A stretch of 64,000 bases of DNA from Marinobacter sp. LA51 (GTDB lineage: Bacteria; Pseudomonadota; Gammaproteobacteria; Pseudomonadales; Oleiphilaceae). Under the pieces are notes generated by a model that was not told where the DNA came from, searched no databases, and saw only the letters and a list, made by a program, of their open reading frames with translations. Position numbers and translations under genes: made by a program. The stretch spans positions 2,604,001 through 2,668,000 of the forward strand of contig NZ_AP028070.1 in assembly GCF_030297175.1 (NCBI RefSeq), given 5' to 3'. Each line of letters starts with the position of its first letter. Position 1 is the first letter of the stretch. Shown in pieces: positions 52,472 through 64,000 of the stretch.

Positions 52472-53059
52472 CTACCAACCGCTCAGGGGAACACCGTTCC
52501 GTCTTAGGTATTCCCCGTGCTCTTCTCGGTAGCCTTCCAACAACGCGCTATATTTGCCCGAGTCACCCTCCAACTCATTCGCCTGCAATCGCGCCAACTC
52601 GACCTCATTACCAATTTGGCCTTTCATCCAAATAACGATCTCGCCGCCAGGCGCCAATCCGAGGACCAAGAAGTTTCTCGGTCGTAACTGCGACCCCTGA
52701 GAGCTTTTGGTCCAGGCGAGTTGAGACATTAGCTGCTCCCATTCCGGCTCAACCATTATTAGGCGCTGATAGTATTTTTTTTCCGCGAGGGAGAACCATT
52801 GAATCCCAATGTAATCGGGAAAATACTCCATCGACCCTGTAATGCCTGTCGGTCCAAATCTACCGCGCCAACAGCAGCTCAAAGTCCCTGCGGGATGTGA
52901 CCAGTGCCCAACTCCACTCCGTTCAAACTCAATATGCTCTACCCAAACGCCATAGTGCTTTGGGCTTGCAATCTGAAAGTACCAATCCGGTGATTTAGGC
53001 GTTACGGAGTGAACGCAGCCAGAAAGGCACACCAAAACTACTAGGAACACGAACTTCAT
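52472..53059 (-). CDS. DUF2931-like lipoprotein, candidate immunity protein
   Basis: Predicted lipoprotein of 195 residues. The signal peptide ends with lipobox LSGC (Cys15). A central SHPAGTLSCCWRGRFGP stretch and the W/Y-rich beta pattern resemble DUF2931 proteins, many of which accompany type VI phospholipase effectors. It is three bases downstream of the DUF2235 phospholipase gene and clearly co-transcribed. A periplasmic immunity role follows from this arrangement and is inference. The DUF2931 assignment is from memory of the family pattern. Confidence 0.7.
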   Translation of the reverse strand: MKFVFLVVLVCLSGCVHSVTPKSPDWYFQIASPKHYGVWVEHIEFERSGVGHWSHPAGTLSCCWRGRFGPTGITGSMEYFPDYIGIQWFSLAEKKYYQRLIMVEPEWEQLMSQLAWTKSSQGSQLRPRNFLVLGLAPGGEIVIWMKGQIGNEVELARLQANELEGDSGKYSALLEGYREEHGEYLRRNGVPLSGW

Positions 53060-53062
53060 TGG

Positions 53063-55075
53063 TCATCCCTTTACGCTATTGTAAAAGACGGCCCGACTTT
53101 TGGAGCCTGTAGATCTCAACGGATGAAACAACTGAAATGGAAAATCGTGCTTCACCTTGAGACTAAACAAAAGGAAGTCCATCGCATTGAAATGGTCAGA
53201 ATGGTGGAGGTATCTCTGTTTAAGCAACATGAGATCACCGGTTTCCAGATGCAGATCGTTTTCTCCTGAAGTCACTTGGTCAACAAAAATGGCGTGGATA
53301 GGTTTCAGGTCCACTGGCAATGCGTACTCCTCCGTTGTCGGAATTTCGACTAACGGAACACCTGCTTGGCTGGACAGGAGATGCATCAGCCGAAAACTAA
53401 CCAAAGAATACTCGCCGCGCACCGTCCGTCTCATCCGCAGGGACCACTCAATCCGACCATTAGGCACCGGGTGGTCGCTGCGCTTTTCTTCTACAAAAAG
53501 CCTGGGAGGCTTTCCTTCACCCAGAGGAAGGCTGTGCTCTCCAAGCCAACCCTCATCAGTCTTCTGCCGCAAAATTTCCTGAATGCTGTCCCAATCAAGA
53601 GTCTGGTAGGGCCACTCCGTGTCGGAGCCTGTGACATCAACAGTAGGATAGAGCAAGAGCGTCTCTTCCTGTGCCCGCGGATAACCACCCCCGATGTCGG
53701 AGTGGGCTCCAGGCAATGAGATCTCTCGAAAATTGCTAGGCAAGCTTTTGTTTGCACTGCGTACGCTACTCAATGAAAAGTTCGCACGCCTTTCATCTTT
53801 CGCTACCAAGTGAACTAGAGCATTAATAGCGGGGGGATCCACATCAAGATTGACCGGGTAGTTTCTACCGTTTCCTGCGGACACGTCGAGCATCAAGGGA
53901 TTCACAACCCCGGCCACGGTGTCGAACAGTCCCATGAATTCGATCGAAACGTCGCTTGGCCACGAAACCTGTTTGGTCTGAAAGAGCTTACCCAGCGCTC
54001 CATCTTTAGCTTTCACTATTTCCTTGGCCGCATATCTCGAAGCCGCGGCGCCGCGACTAAATCCGAAGATATCGATGGTGAGCTGCTTAATAGGTGCCCC
54101 AGATACGAGCTCGTATATCCTGTCCGTCAATCTCGAGAAGGCCTTCTCCACCTGCTCAGCGATACCTGTTTCGCCGAGGCCTGTCACCACACCCCACCTT
54201 GAATCGCTTGCTCCGTCTATGGTTCCTACCCCGCCCTGATACACTTTGAGGCTGCGCTCGATGGCATCAACGCCCTCTCTGCTATCTTCCTTGTATAGAT
54301 CAAAGAGCTTGATCACATTAGTTGAGTCACCGGCGTAGCTCTCTCCCATCACCAGCCTCAACATATCGCGACAGGCTTCGAGCGCCGCAGGTCCCTTTAG
54401 CATCGCACTGGCGCACTCGCTCTCCAGCTTGCGCTTAAAAATTTCTATGTTGTGAACGTTATTGAGCGTCCCATCCAGGAAGATACCGACCCTAATGTGC
54501 AAGGGCTTCTCGCTTGAGGCCTCAGGCAGGCGCTCTCCCATTACCAAGGGAGCAATGCTCGCAGCAACCCCAAGCGGCAGAACCAGCTTACTTTCCGCTG
54601 GATTTTGCTTGCCCCCTATTGGGAGAGTTCCACCAGAAGCACCCTGGCCGTGGTCGCCGCCGGCGCCTCGCCAATCTGCGACCAGGGAATGTGGCGTCAA
54701 CCCGGCTTTGTTGAGGCGATCAACCGCGGACGGAAGCACTACTATCGCGTCGCCAAAATTACCCGGCTTCCATGAACCTTCGGCAGAGGAGAACGAATCC
54801 CCTCGCCACACCGCTAGCGGCGCTATTGGCCCTCTAGAGTCATCAGGATCAAAAACCAACAACAGATCACCTCGCTCGAGACCGCACATGAGCAAGGACT
54901 GAGTCACCTGTGTTCTGGAGTATGCGGTAAATCCTGGGATGTCGTTGGAATCGAAGCGAAGGGACTTACTGCTGCCCTGGCCGACTAGCCGAGCGACAAA
55001 ACGAACCGCCAAATCCGGCGATTCCGCAAACGGAAGGTCATTCGGTTCCAAACGACCGATGGGTTTTATTTGCAT
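53063..55075 (-). CDS. DUF2235 phospholipase, Tle1-like type VI effector candidate
   Basis: Alpha/beta-hydrolase of 670 residues. An N-terminal module of about 190 residues (function unknown, with a Gly-rich stretch near 138-155) precedes the DUF2235 domain, which opens with FLDGTLNN (199-206). The catalytic triad is visible: Ser340 in GFSRG, Asp385 in GLFDTV and His458 in LPGAHSDIGGGY. No signal peptide or membrane segment is present, as expected for a T6SS cargo. The ATG at 55075 is preferred over a TTG at 55090. No vgrG, hcp, PAAR or adaptor gene is nearby. Membrane-lipid hydrolysis in rival cells is inference from the Tle1 family. Confidence 0.85.
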   Translation of the reverse strand: MQIKPIGRLEPNDLPFAESPDLAVRFVARLVGQGSSKSLRFDSNDIPGFTAYSRTQVTQSLLMCGLERGDLLLVFDPDDSRGPIAPLAVWRGDSFSSAEGSWKPGNFGDAIVVLPSAVDRLNKAGLTPHSLVADWRGAGGDHGQGASGGTLPIGGKQNPAESKLVLPLGVAASIAPLVMGERLPEASSEKPLHIRVGIFLDGTLNNVHNIEIFKRKLESECASAMLKGPAALEACRDMLRLVMGESYAGDSTNVIKLFDLYKEDSREGVDAIERSLKVYQGGVGTIDGASDSRWGVVTGLGETGIAEQVEKAFSRLTDRIYELVSGAPIKQLTIDIFGFSRGAAASRYAAKEIVKAKDGALGKLFQTKQVSWPSDVSIEFMGLFDTVAGVVNPLMLDVSAGNGRNYPVNLDVDPPAINALVHLVAKDERRANFSLSSVRSANKSLPSNFREISLPGAHSDIGGGYPRAQEETLLLYPTVDVTGSDTEWPYQTLDWDSIQEILRQKTDEGWLGEHSLPLGEGKPPRLFVEEKRSDHPVPNGRIEWSLRMRRTVRGEYSLVSFRLMHLLSSQAGVPLVEIPTTEEYALPVDLKPIHAIFVDQVTSGENDLHLETGDLMLLKQRYLHHSDHFNAMDFLLFSLKVKHDFPFQLFHPLRSTGSKSRAVFYNSVKG

Positions 55076-55202
55076 GACAATCCTTGTCAATCGAGGCTCT
55101 CAGCGGACTATCCATGTCCGCGCGTCAGGTCTGATGCGGCTCTGACTCCTAGCATCAAAGGTAATAAATTCTGCCACGGCAGAAAAACGATCAGGTCTCG
55201 TT

Positions 55203-55913
55203 TTACTCCGCATACTCCAAATGCGGATGCCGAAGCTTGCGGATCTCTTTCATCCAGCCAACCCCATCAATCAACTCCCCCGTATCCGGATCGATCGGCG
55301 GGTATGGCAGTTTGCGGTCGTCACAGTAGCGTTTCACCGTCGGCTGGCACCAGCAGAACAGCAGGCGCTCGTATTCATCGTCCGGCAACCGGCGGTAATC
55401 GAAAAGCCCGGCGGCTTTTCGCTGGCGCTGGGCCTCGGCAAGGATAATGGCGCAGGCGGCGGAAACGTTGAGGGATTCCACCATCCCCATCATCGGAATC
55501 ACGATGTGTTCGTCGGCCTGGTCCGCGGCGCCGGAGCTGACCCCGTCCACTTCGTTCCCAAGGATCAATGTACAGGGCACGGTGAAGTCCACCTCACGAT
55601 AATCCACCGCCCGCTCAGACAGCTGGGCGGCGTAAAGCTTGTGCCCCTGCCCCTTCAGGTCGGTAATGGCGGCATCCATGGTGCGGTGGGTGTGTGTTGT
55701 CACCCAGTTGTAGCTGCCACCGGCGGTTTTGCGGAAGGCGCGAAAGCCTTCCCGTGGCCAGACGACATGCATATTGGCCAGACCAAAGGCATCGCAGGAG
55801 CGAAGAATGGCGGACAGGTTGCGGGGTTTGTGCACCTGATCGGTCAGCACACGCAGGTCGGGCTGACGGGTATTCAGGGTCTGTTTGATACGGGCGAGAC
55901 GTTCGGGAGTCAT
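55203..55913 (-). CDS. trmH: tRNA (guanosine(18)-2'-O)-methyltransferase
   Basis: SPOUT-class methyltransferase of 236 residues that methylates G18 in the tRNA D-loop. Motif 1 is VHKPRNLSAILRSCDAFG, motif 2 LILGNEVDGVS and motif 3 IPMMGMVESLNVSAACAI. The ATG at 55913 (MTPERLARI) matches the family start; an open frame continues to 56126 but is not family-like. Confidence 0.94.
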   Translation of the reverse strand: MTPERLARIKQTLNTRQPDLRVLTDQVHKPRNLSAILRSCDAFGLANMHVVWPREGFRAFRKTAGGSYNWVTTHTHRTMDAAITDLKGQGHKLYAAQLSERAVDYREVDFTVPCTLILGNEVDGVSSGAADQADEHIVIPMMGMVESLNVSAACAIILAEAQRQRKAAGLFDYRRLPDDEYERLLFCWCQPTVKRYCDDRKLPYPPIDPDTGELIDGVGWMKEIRKLRHPHLEYAE

Positions 55914-56096
55914 TTGAAATAAGGTTCGACAACTTCGGAAGACGAAAATAATACCACACGAATCTAGCAACAAGCCGAGACAATGGTGGTTGAAGAATGA
56001 GCACCCCGTTATAATGCTCAGTTCCTTTTTGTTCGCGCCTGTTTTTCTGTCGACCACAAGCCACGGCGCACCATCCACCAGAATACGTTGAGAACC

Positions 56097-57443
56097 ATGG
56101 CCAAGAAGCTGTACATCAAAACCCACGGCTGCCAGATGAACGAATATGATTCATCACGAATGGCGGACCTTCTGCGTACCGGCGAAACCGTCGAAATGAC
56201 AGACACGCCCGAAAACGCCGATATCCTGCTGCTGAACACCTGCTCTATCCGTGAGAAGGCCCAGGAGAAAGTGTTCCACCAGCTCGGCCGCTGGAAAGCC
56301 CTCAAAAACAGCAACCCGGATCTCATTATCGGCGTCGGTGGCTGTGTCGCCAGCCAGGAAGGCCAGGCCATCATTGACCGGGCACCGTACGTCGATATGG
56401 TGTTCGGCCCGCAAACCCTACACCGCCTGCCAGATATGATCACGGAAGTGCGGGCAAAAGGTAACGGCGTAGGCGTCGTCGACGTCAGCTTCCCGGAGAT
56501 CGAAAAGTTCGACAATCTTCCGGAGCCGGGTGCCGACGGCCCATCCGCTTTTGTGTCCATCATGGAAGGCTGCAGCAAATACTGCACTTTCTGCGTGGTG
56601 CCCTACACCCGGGGCGAGGAAGTCAGCCGCCCGGCCGACGACGTAATTGCGGAAGTGGCACACCTGGCCTCCCAGGATGTTCGTGAGGTGAACCTGCTGG
56701 GCCAGAATGTGAACGCCTACCGGGGCGAGACCCACGATGGTGACACCATGGACCTGGCGGAGCTGATCACGCTGATTGCCACCATCGATGGCATCGACCG
56801 TATCCGTTACACCACCTCGCATCCGGTGGAGTTCACCGACGCGATGATTGACGTCTACGAGCAGGTCCCGGAACTGGTGAGCCACCTTCACCTTCCGGTG
56901 CAAAGCGGCTCTGACCGGGTGCTGGCAGCGATGAAGCGCGGCCACACCGCTCTGGAGTACAAGTCCAAGCTGCGCCGCCTGCGCAAGATCCGCCCGGACA
57001 TCAGCTTCTCTTCCGATTTCATCATTGGTTTCCCGGGAGAGACCGACAAGGACTTCGAGGACACCATGAAGCTGATCAACGACATCGGCTTCGATGTGTC
57101 CTTCAGCTTCATCTACAGCGCCCGTCCGGGCACGCCGGCGTCCGATCTGCCGGATGACACCCCGATGGACGTCAAGAAAGAGCGCCTGAGCATCCTGCAG
57201 CAGCGGATTAACCAGCAGGCCATGGACATCAGCCGCAAGATGGTTGGCACTACTCAGCGCATTCTGGTGACCGGTCTGTCCAAGAAAGACCCAGGCGAGT
57301 TTGCCGGTCGTACTGAAAACAACCGCATCGTGAACTTCCGGCACGATAACCCGGAGGTGGTTGGTCACTTTGTTGATGTTGAGATTGTTGAAGCCTACCC
57401 CAACTCCCTTCGCGGTGTCCCCGCGAACGCGGAACTTTACTGA
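56097..57443 (+). CDS. miaB: tRNA-2-methylthio-N6-dimethylallyladenosine synthase
   Basis: Radical-SAM methylthiotransferase of 448 residues acting on i6A37 of tRNA. The N-terminal UPF0004 domain has cysteines in [20 protein letters not shown] and GGCVASQEG. The radical-[11 protein letters not shown] is near residue 160, and a C-terminal TRAM domain covers about 380-445. It is divergent from trmH; TATAAT (56010-56015) sits inside a TGAGCA/TGCTCA inverted repeat in the gap, without a well-spaced -35 box. Confidence 0.97.
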   Translation: MAKKLYIKTHGCQMNEYDSSRMADLLRTGETVEMTDTPENADILLLNTCSIREKAQEKVFHQLGRWKALKNSNPDLIIGVGGCVASQEGQAIIDRAPYVDMVFGPQTLHRLPDMITEVRAKGNGVGVVDVSFPEIEKFDNLPEPGADGPSAFVSIMEGCSKYCTFCVVPYTRGEEVSRPADDVIAEVAHLASQDVREVNLLGQNVNAYRGETHDGDTMDLAELITLIATIDGIDRIRYTTSHPVEFTDAMIDVYEQVPELVSHLHLPVQSGSDRVLAAMKRGHTALEYKSKLRRLRKIRPDISFSSDFIIGFPGETDKDFEDTMKLINDIGFDVSFSFIYSARPGTPASDLPDDTPMDVKKERLSILQQRINQQAMDISRKMVGTTQRILVTGLSKKDPGEFAGRTENNRIVNFRHDNPEVVGHFVDVEIVEAYPNSLRGVPANAELY

Positions 57444-57524
57444 AGCCGGGGTCAGGCACACCAGCCGAGACACGAATGCCTAAAAAGCCCCGTACGCGGG
57501 GCTGTCACTGCACATGGAGCCTAA

Positions 57525-58508
57525 TTGAACACCAACGATTCCAGACAATTCGACCTGCACCCGGTGGATCAGCGCCGGCTCGCCTCTCTCTGCGGCCAGT
57601 TTGACGAGAACCTCAAGCACATCGAGCGCCGGCTACAGGTGAAAGTCGGTCGACGCGGCCACCACTTTCGCGTTGAGGGCGAGACCGATCACGTCGCCGC
57701 GGCGGTAGAGGTCATCCGCCACTTGTATCGGGAAACCGAGGCCACCGACGACATTTCTCCAGATACCGTTCACCTCTTCATTCGTGAGACAGGCTACGAG
57801 CGCCTGCCGGAAGACGTGCCCTATGACGGCGCCGTTACGGTCATCAAGACACCAAAGCTTCAGGCCAAGCCGCGCGGTGCGAACCAGCAAAAGTACGTGC
57901 ACAGCATCCGCAGCCACGACATTAATTTTGGTATTGGTCCCGCCGGCACCGGCAAGACCTGGCTCGCTGTTGCCTGCGCCGTTGAGGCACTGAAAGACGA
58001 GCAGGTGAAGCGGATTCTGCTGGTGCGCCCCGCCGTGGAAGCCGGTGAAAAACTGGGATTCCTGCCCGGCGATCTGGCGCAAAAGGTCGATCCGTATCTG
58101 CGCCCGCTGTACGACGCACTGTACGAAATGCTTGGCTTCGATCACGTAACCCGGCTGATTGAAAAGAGCGTGATCGAAATTGCGCCGCTGGCGTTCATGC
58201 GCGGCCGTACCTTGAACAACTCTTTCATCATTCTTGATGAGAGCCAAAACACCACTCGGGAACAGATGAAGATGTTCCTGACCCGCATCGGATTTGGCTC
58301 AACCGCTGTGATCACCGGGGACACCACCCAGGTGGATCTGCCGCGCGGCCAGAACTCGGGCCTGATTCACGCCGCCGGCGTGCTCGGCAAGGTATCCGGT
58401 ATTGGCTTTACCCGCTTCGAAGCGAAGGACGTGGTCCGCCACCCGCTGGTTCAGCGCATTGTGGAGGCCTACGATTCGTTCGATGACGGAGGCGGAAGCC
58501 AGTCGTGA
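57525..58508 (+). CDS. PhoH-like ATPase (YbeZ)
   Basis: PhoH-family P-loop protein of 327 residues. Walker A is GPAGTGKTW (138-146), Walker [10 protein letters not shown], and [13 protein letters not shown] follows. YbeZ works with the RNase YbeY in RNA metabolism. The start is a TTG with GGAG five bases upstream ([11 protein letters not shown]); no nearer ATG fits. It overlaps ybeY by four bases. A hairpin AGCCCCG/CGGGGCT lies between it and miaB (57484-57502) without a T-run. Confidence 0.93.
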   Translation: MNTNDSRQFDLHPVDQRRLASLCGQFDENLKHIERRLQVKVGRRGHHFRVEGETDHVAAAVEVIRHLYRETEATDDISPDTVHLFIRETGYERLPEDVPYDGAVTVIKTPKLQAKPRGANQQKYVHSIRSHDINFGIGPAGTGKTWLAVACAVEALKDEQVKRILLVRPAVEAGEKLGFLPGDLAQKVDPYLRPLYDALYEMLGFDHVTRLIEKSVIEIAPLAFMRGRTLNNSFIILDESQNTTREQMKMFLTRIGFGSTAVITGDTTQVDLPRGQNSGLIHAAGVLGKVSGIGFTRFEAKDVVRHPLVQRIVEAYDSFDDGGGSQS

Positions 58509-58978
58509 ACGAGCTGACGGTCGATATTCAGAACGTTTTCGAGTGTAGCAAGGTACCCGCCGACACCCAGCTTCAGACCTGGGCACAAAGCGCCTGGCTG
58601 GGCGAGCATCCGTCTGAGGTGACGGTTCGTATCGTCGACACGCTGGAGAGCCAAGCCCTGAACAACGAGTTCCGCGGCAAGGACAAACCGACCAATGTGT
58701 TGTCCTTCCCATTTGAAGCGCCAGCCGGTATAACGGTGCCATTGGCGGGAGATCTCGTAATTTGCGCACCGGTTGTCGAACGCGAGGCCGCCGAGCAAAA
58801 AAAGACGTTGACGGCCCACTGGGCGCACATGGTTGTTCACGGTATGCTGCATCTTCAGGGCTACGATCACGTGGATGATGAAGATGCCGAGGTCATGGAA
58901 GCCCTTGAGATTCGGTTGCTTGCGCAACTTGGATTTGGCAACCCTTACGAAGCAGAGGAAACGGAACAAGACTCATGA
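58505..58978 (+). CDS. ybeY: Endoribonuclease YbeY
   Basis: Zinc RNase of 157 residues for 16S rRNA 3'-end maturation and 70S quality control. The metal site [11 protein letters not shown] holds His112, His116 and His122, and TNVLSFPFE is the upstream family motif. The start overlaps phoH and the stop overlaps corC, each by four bases, giving the conserved miaB-ybeZ-ybeY-corC-lnt order. Confidence 0.96.
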   Translation: MNELTVDIQNVFECSKVPADTQLQTWAQSAWLGEHPSEVTVRIVDTLESQALNNEFRGKDKPTNVLSFPFEAPAGITVPLAGDLVICAPVVEREAAEQKKTLTAHWAHMVVHGMLHLQGYDHVDDEDAEVMEALEIRLLAQLGFGNPYEAEETEQDS

Positions 58979-59820
58979 ACGACGATCAGTCGAGTCGCAG
59001 TCAGGGCGGAAAGTCCTGGCTGGAACGTATATCACAGGCCTTTGCCAGCGGGCCTGAGTCCGTTGAGGACGTGCTGGAAATCCTCCGGGACGCTGAGTCC
59101 CAAAGCATCATCGACGCCGACGCGATGAGCATCATCGAAGGTGCCATGCAGGTGATCGACATGCGCGTGGATGAAATCATGATCCCGCGCTCCCAGATGG
59201 TCACCGTCAAAGCTTCTCAAGAACCCAAAGAGTTCCTCGGCGAAATCATTTCTTCCGCTCACAGCCGTTTTCCCGTTATTGGTGACAGCCAGGACGACGT
59301 CATCGGTGTTCTGCTCGCCAAGGACCTGCTGCCACTGGCGCTGGACAACGAGCTGAACTGGTCGAAAATTCGCGAGATCCTGCGCCCACCGACTTTTGTT
59401 CCGGAAAGCAAGCGCTTGAACCAGCTGCTGAAGGAGTTCAAGGAGAACCGCAACCACATGGCCATTGTGGTGGACGAGTACGGTGGAACGGCCGGACTGA
59501 TCACCATTGAAGACGTGCTTGAGCAGATCGTCGGCGAAATCGAAGACGAACACGATTTTGACGAGGAAACGCACATCAAGGCCCGCGGTGATGGTACCTA
59601 CGCAGTCAAAGCGGTCACACCTGTCGACGATTTCAACGAGTTCTTTGAAACAGAGCTTGATGAGGAAGAGTTTGACACCATTGGCGGTCTTGTACTCAAG
59701 GAGTTTGGACATCTGCCCAGACGCGGTGAAACGGTTGCATTCGGTGGCTTGCGCTTTACTATTGCCAACGCCGATAACCGAGTCATCCGTCTGTTGCAGG
59801 TAACCCGAAGTGAGCAGTGA
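58975..59820 (+). CDS. corC: CorC-family transporter-associated CBS protein
   Basis: Cytoplasmic protein of 281 residues. Two CBS domains (about 60-190, starting [15 protein letters not shown]) are followed by a CorC_HlyC domain (about 200-280) with [16 protein letters not shown]. In E. coli CorC is linked to Mg2+/Co2+ efflux; the molecular role is not fully settled. It overlaps ybeY by four and lnt by eleven bases. Confidence 0.93.
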   Translation: MNDDQSSRSQGGKSWLERISQAFASGPESVEDVLEILRDAESQSIIDADAMSIIEGAMQVIDMRVDEIMIPRSQMVTVKASQEPKEFLGEIISSAHSRFPVIGDSQDDVIGVLLAKDLLPLALDNELNWSKIREILRPPTFVPESKRLNQLLKEFKENRNHMAIVVDEYGGTAGLITIEDVLEQIVGEIEDEHDFDEETHIKARGDGTYAVKAVTPVDDFNEFFETELDEEEFDTIGGLVLKEFGHLPRRGETVAFGGLRFTIANADNRVIRLLQVTRSEQ

Positions 59821-61372
59821 AGCTACCGAAATCCGGGGTCTGAGTACCCCGCTCTCCGCCAGTCGCTGGCTGAGCATTGTCACGCTTGTTGCGGCCGGCG
59901 CTATCCAGACCCTGACCTTCTCACCGTTTGAATTCTGGTGGCTGGGCCCGGTTTCAGTCCTGCTGATTCTACTGATTACGGTGCCCCTGGCGGCTGACAA
60001 GCTGTTCAAGGCCGGCTGGTTCACCGGCCTCGGCCTGTTCGGCAGTGGTGCCAGCTGGGTCTATATCAGCATCAGCCAGTACGGCAACACCTCCATTCCC
60101 GTATCTGTCCTGCTCACCGTCATATTCGTCGCCGGCCTGGCCCTGTTCCATGGCCTGGCCTTCTGGTTCTGGGGCAAGCTTGCCAAGGACAGCCAGGTAC
60201 GCCGGCTGATCCTGTTCCCGGCCATCTGGATTCTGGGCGACTGGCTCCGAGGTTGGCTGCTCACGGGCTTCCCCTGGTTGTATCTTGGTACCGCACACAC
60301 CGATGGCCCACTGGCAGGACTGGCGCCTGTGGTCGGTGTCCATGGCCTGACTTTCTGGATAACGGTGACCGGCGCGGCGCTCTACGCGGCCTGGTGGCTG
60401 GTCACGCATCTGCGGCACGCGGCCGCGGCAGTCACGCTGCTGTGCGCACTCATACCCTGGGTAGTAGCCCCTGCGATCAACCAGGTAGCCTGGACCGACG
60501 TCGACTCTGAGCCGACCAGCTTTGTGGCCATGCAGGGCAATATCCCCCAGCAGATCAAGTGGGATCCGGATTTCCTGAAAGACCAGATCGTGACCTATCT
60601 GGGGATGACGGAGCCGCACTGGGACGCCGATCTGATCCTGTGGCCGGAAACCGCCATCCCGATTCCACAGGACAAGGCCGGCAAGATCATTGAACACATT
60701 GATCAGGAGCTCGGCGATAACAGCACCCTGATCACTGGCATCCCCTGGTACGGCTTCAGCGACCGTATAGAGGACTTCACGTTCCACAACAGCATCATGG
60801 CCATCGGCAACGGCGAAGGGATTTACCACAAGCAGAAACTGGTGCCTTTCGGCGAATACGTCCCCTTGCAGGGACTGTTGCGCGGATTGATTGGGTTCTT
60901 TGATCTGCCCATGAGCAGCTTCAGCCGCGGCCCGGACTACCAGGGCCCGCTCCAGGCTAATGGCATGCGTATCATGCCGTTCATTTGCTACGAGGTGGCC
61001 TACCCGGACTTTGTTGCTTTCAACAGTCGCAACGCGGATCTGCTGCTGACCATCAGCAACGACGGCTGGTTCGGCGATTCCATTGGTCCGCTGCAGCACT
61101 TGCAGATCGCCCGCATGCGGGCACTGGAAACCGGTCGTTACATGCTGCGTGGCACCAACAACGGCGTCACCGCAATCATCAATAACCGGGGCCAGATCAC
61201 CGAGACCATTCCCCAGTTCGAAAAGGCCACCCTGCAGGGTGAGGTGTACACGGCGACAGGCAGCACCCCCTACATGCAGACCGGCTCCTGGCCGGTACTG
61301 ACTCTGGCCGTGATCCTGGTGGTGTTCGTGCGAGAGCGGATTATTCCTCCCGTCTCGGCCAGCGGCTCGTAA
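59810..61372 (+). CDS. lnt: Apolipoprotein N-acyltransferase
   Basis: Inner-membrane enzyme of 520 residues that adds the third acyl chain to lipoproteins. About six to seven transmembrane segments (20-215 and one at the C-terminus) flank a periplasmic nitrilase-type domain. The catalytic residues are Glu in LWPETAIP, Lys in QKLVPFGEYVPL and Cys in MPFICYEVAYPD. The start is a GTG inside corC, with AGG upstream. Its 3' end overlaps the converging ybeL-like gene by 32 bases. Confidence 0.96.
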   Translation: MSSEATEIRGLSTPLSASRWLSIVTLVAAGAIQTLTFSPFEFWWLGPVSVLLILLITVPLAADKLFKAGWFTGLGLFGSGASWVYISISQYGNTSIPVSVLLTVIFVAGLALFHGLAFWFWGKLAKDSQVRRLILFPAIWILGDWLRGWLLTGFPWLYLGTAHTDGPLAGLAPVVGVHGLTFWITVTGAALYAAWWLVTHLRHAAAAVTLLCALIPWVVAPAINQVAWTDVDSEPTSFVAMQGNIPQQIKWDPDFLKDQIVTYLGMTEPHWDADLILWPETAIPIPQDKAGKIIEHIDQELGDNSTLITGIPWYGFSDRIEDFTFHNSIMAIGNGEGIYHKQKLVPFGEYVPLQGLLRGLIGFFDLPMSSFSRGPDYQGPLQANGMRIMPFICYEVAYPDFVAFNSRNADLLLTISNDGWFGDSIGPLQHLQIARMRALETGRYMLRGTNNGVTAIINNRGQITETIPQFEKATLQGEVYTATGSTPYMQTGSWPVLTLAVILVVFVRERIIPPVSASGS

Positions 61373-61889
61373 CCCGCTCGTAGTAGTGGGAGCCGCAGGC
61401 GTCGCAGGGTTCCAGATGACTGGTGGCGGTCAGGCAGCGCATGTGGCTGCAGTTCAGGCATCGGAACATGCCGGCGGTGGCCACTTCACCGGAGATGTAG
61501 TGGCCGGCATTGTCGTTTTCCAGCTTCTGATTTAGCTCCAGGGTATCCACCCGGGTCTGATCGGCCACGGAAAGCAATCGGTCGGCTAATTGATGCTCCA
61601 GCAGAGAGATATCCAGCTGCAGCCATTCGGTCAGCCCCTCACCGGTTTCGTCCACGAAATGCATCAGATGGGCTAAATCGCGCTGGAGGTAGGCGCCCAA
61701 CAAATCCGCCTCCTCCCGGGTCATTTCCTCCAGCTCGTACTCGAACTCGATCGCATTCTTGATCTCTTCCTCCAAGGTATCGAGCGATGTCTCCTGTACC
61801 AGCTTCAACCGGCCCTGCACCCGCTCCAGCATCCGGTCGTATACCTCAAGTGCCTTACCGGAAAGATGGCTTCGTTCTGGTTCAGTCAT
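61341..61889 (-). CDS. YbeL-like zinc-ribbon protein (DUF1451)
   Basis: Protein of 182 residues. A long acidic helical part (about 1-130) is followed by a C-terminal zinc ribbon with CLNC (about 143-146) and CDAC (about 161-164). This matches DUF1451/YbeL proteins, whose function is unknown. In E. coli ybeL also lies next to leuS. Its 3' end overlaps lnt by 32 bases. Confidence 0.88.
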   Translation of the reverse strand: MTEPERSHLSGKALEVYDRMLERVQGRLKLVQETSLDTLEEEIKNAIEFEYELEEMTREEADLLGAYLQRDLAHLMHFVDETGEGLTEWLQLDISLLEHQLADRLLSVADQTRVDTLELNQKLENDNAGHYISGEVATAGMFRCLNCSHMRCLTATSHLEPCDACGSHYYERVTSRWPRREE

Positions 61890-62001
61890 ATTGGCTCTCC
61901 CTTCAATACTGTTCAGTCTGGCACAGGATCCGAAATTTGGCAGACTACCTGTCAGGCCCTCTGTGCGTTAGAATGTCCGGCCGCTCCGAACATCATTTTG
62001 A

Positions 62002-64000
<1,999 letters not shown>

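Overview
The window is a chromosomal segment of a free-living Gram-negative gammaproteobacterium. Gene content and order resemble the Pseudomonas-type rpoN/lpt/mla/his and mre/gat/cys neighbourhood, and the DUF1302/DUF1329 pair with a MalT-like regulator and the moderately GC-rich coding fit a Marinobacter-like organism. The genus is an inference from gene content and memory of related genomes; no search was run. Nearly all genes are intact. The first gene (a hybrid sensor kinase) is cut by the left edge and leuS by the right edge. I saw no rRNA, tRNA, CRISPR array, transposase or integrase.

Layout. 1-7063 (+): hybrid histidine kinase end, yacG, a YfaZ-like outer-membrane protein, a large orphan lipoprotein, a Bax-like glucosaminidase and a PlsC-type acyltransferase. 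7070-14774 (-): a MalT/LuxR-type ATPase regulator, DUF1329 and DUF1302 envelope proteins, and a thiolase. 14861-16621: divergent zapE and zapG (cell division/envelope). 16626-25553 (-): nif3-like gene, hisC, hisD, hisG, murA, ibaG and mlaBCDEF, which joins histidine synthesis, the first committed step of peptidoglycan synthesis and retrograde phospholipid transport. 25833-33135 (+): kdsD, kdsC, lptC, lptA, lptB, rpoN, hpf, ptsN, rapZ and the HPr-like npr gene, covering Kdo/LPS biogenesis and transport followed by sigma-54 and the nitrogen PTS. 33263-35187 (+): mgtE and darP. 35205-44399 (-): a nitrilase-like hydrolase, yhdP, rng, maf, mreD, mreC and mreB (cell shape and envelope). 44712-47961 (+): gatCAB. 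48158-52451 (+): a PilZ protein, cysD, cysN and the nucleoid protein yejK. 52472-55075 (-): an accessory pair, a DUF2931-type lipoprotein and a Tle1-like DUF2235 phospholipase, probably a type VI secretion effector with its immunity partner. 55203-64000: trmH (-), miaB, phoH, ybeY, corC and lnt (+), a YbeL-like zinc-ribbon protein (-), and leuS (+, partial).

The theme is envelope construction: LPS, phospholipid, lipoprotein, peptidoglycan and shape genes sit in tightly overlapping operons, with RNA maturation and amino-acid/sulfur assimilation genes between them. The most notable observations are: (i) mreC appears to start at a rare ATT codon with a strong Shine-Dalgarno sequence; (ii) two copies of a structured repeat share a core but have unrelated, locus-specific inverted-repeat arms, and both lie just after his gene stop codons; (iii) CysN carries a shrunken APS-kinase-like tail without a P-loop; (iv) an orphan Tle1-like effector/immunity pair lies between housekeeping genes. 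I do not see a clearly new multi-gene system.
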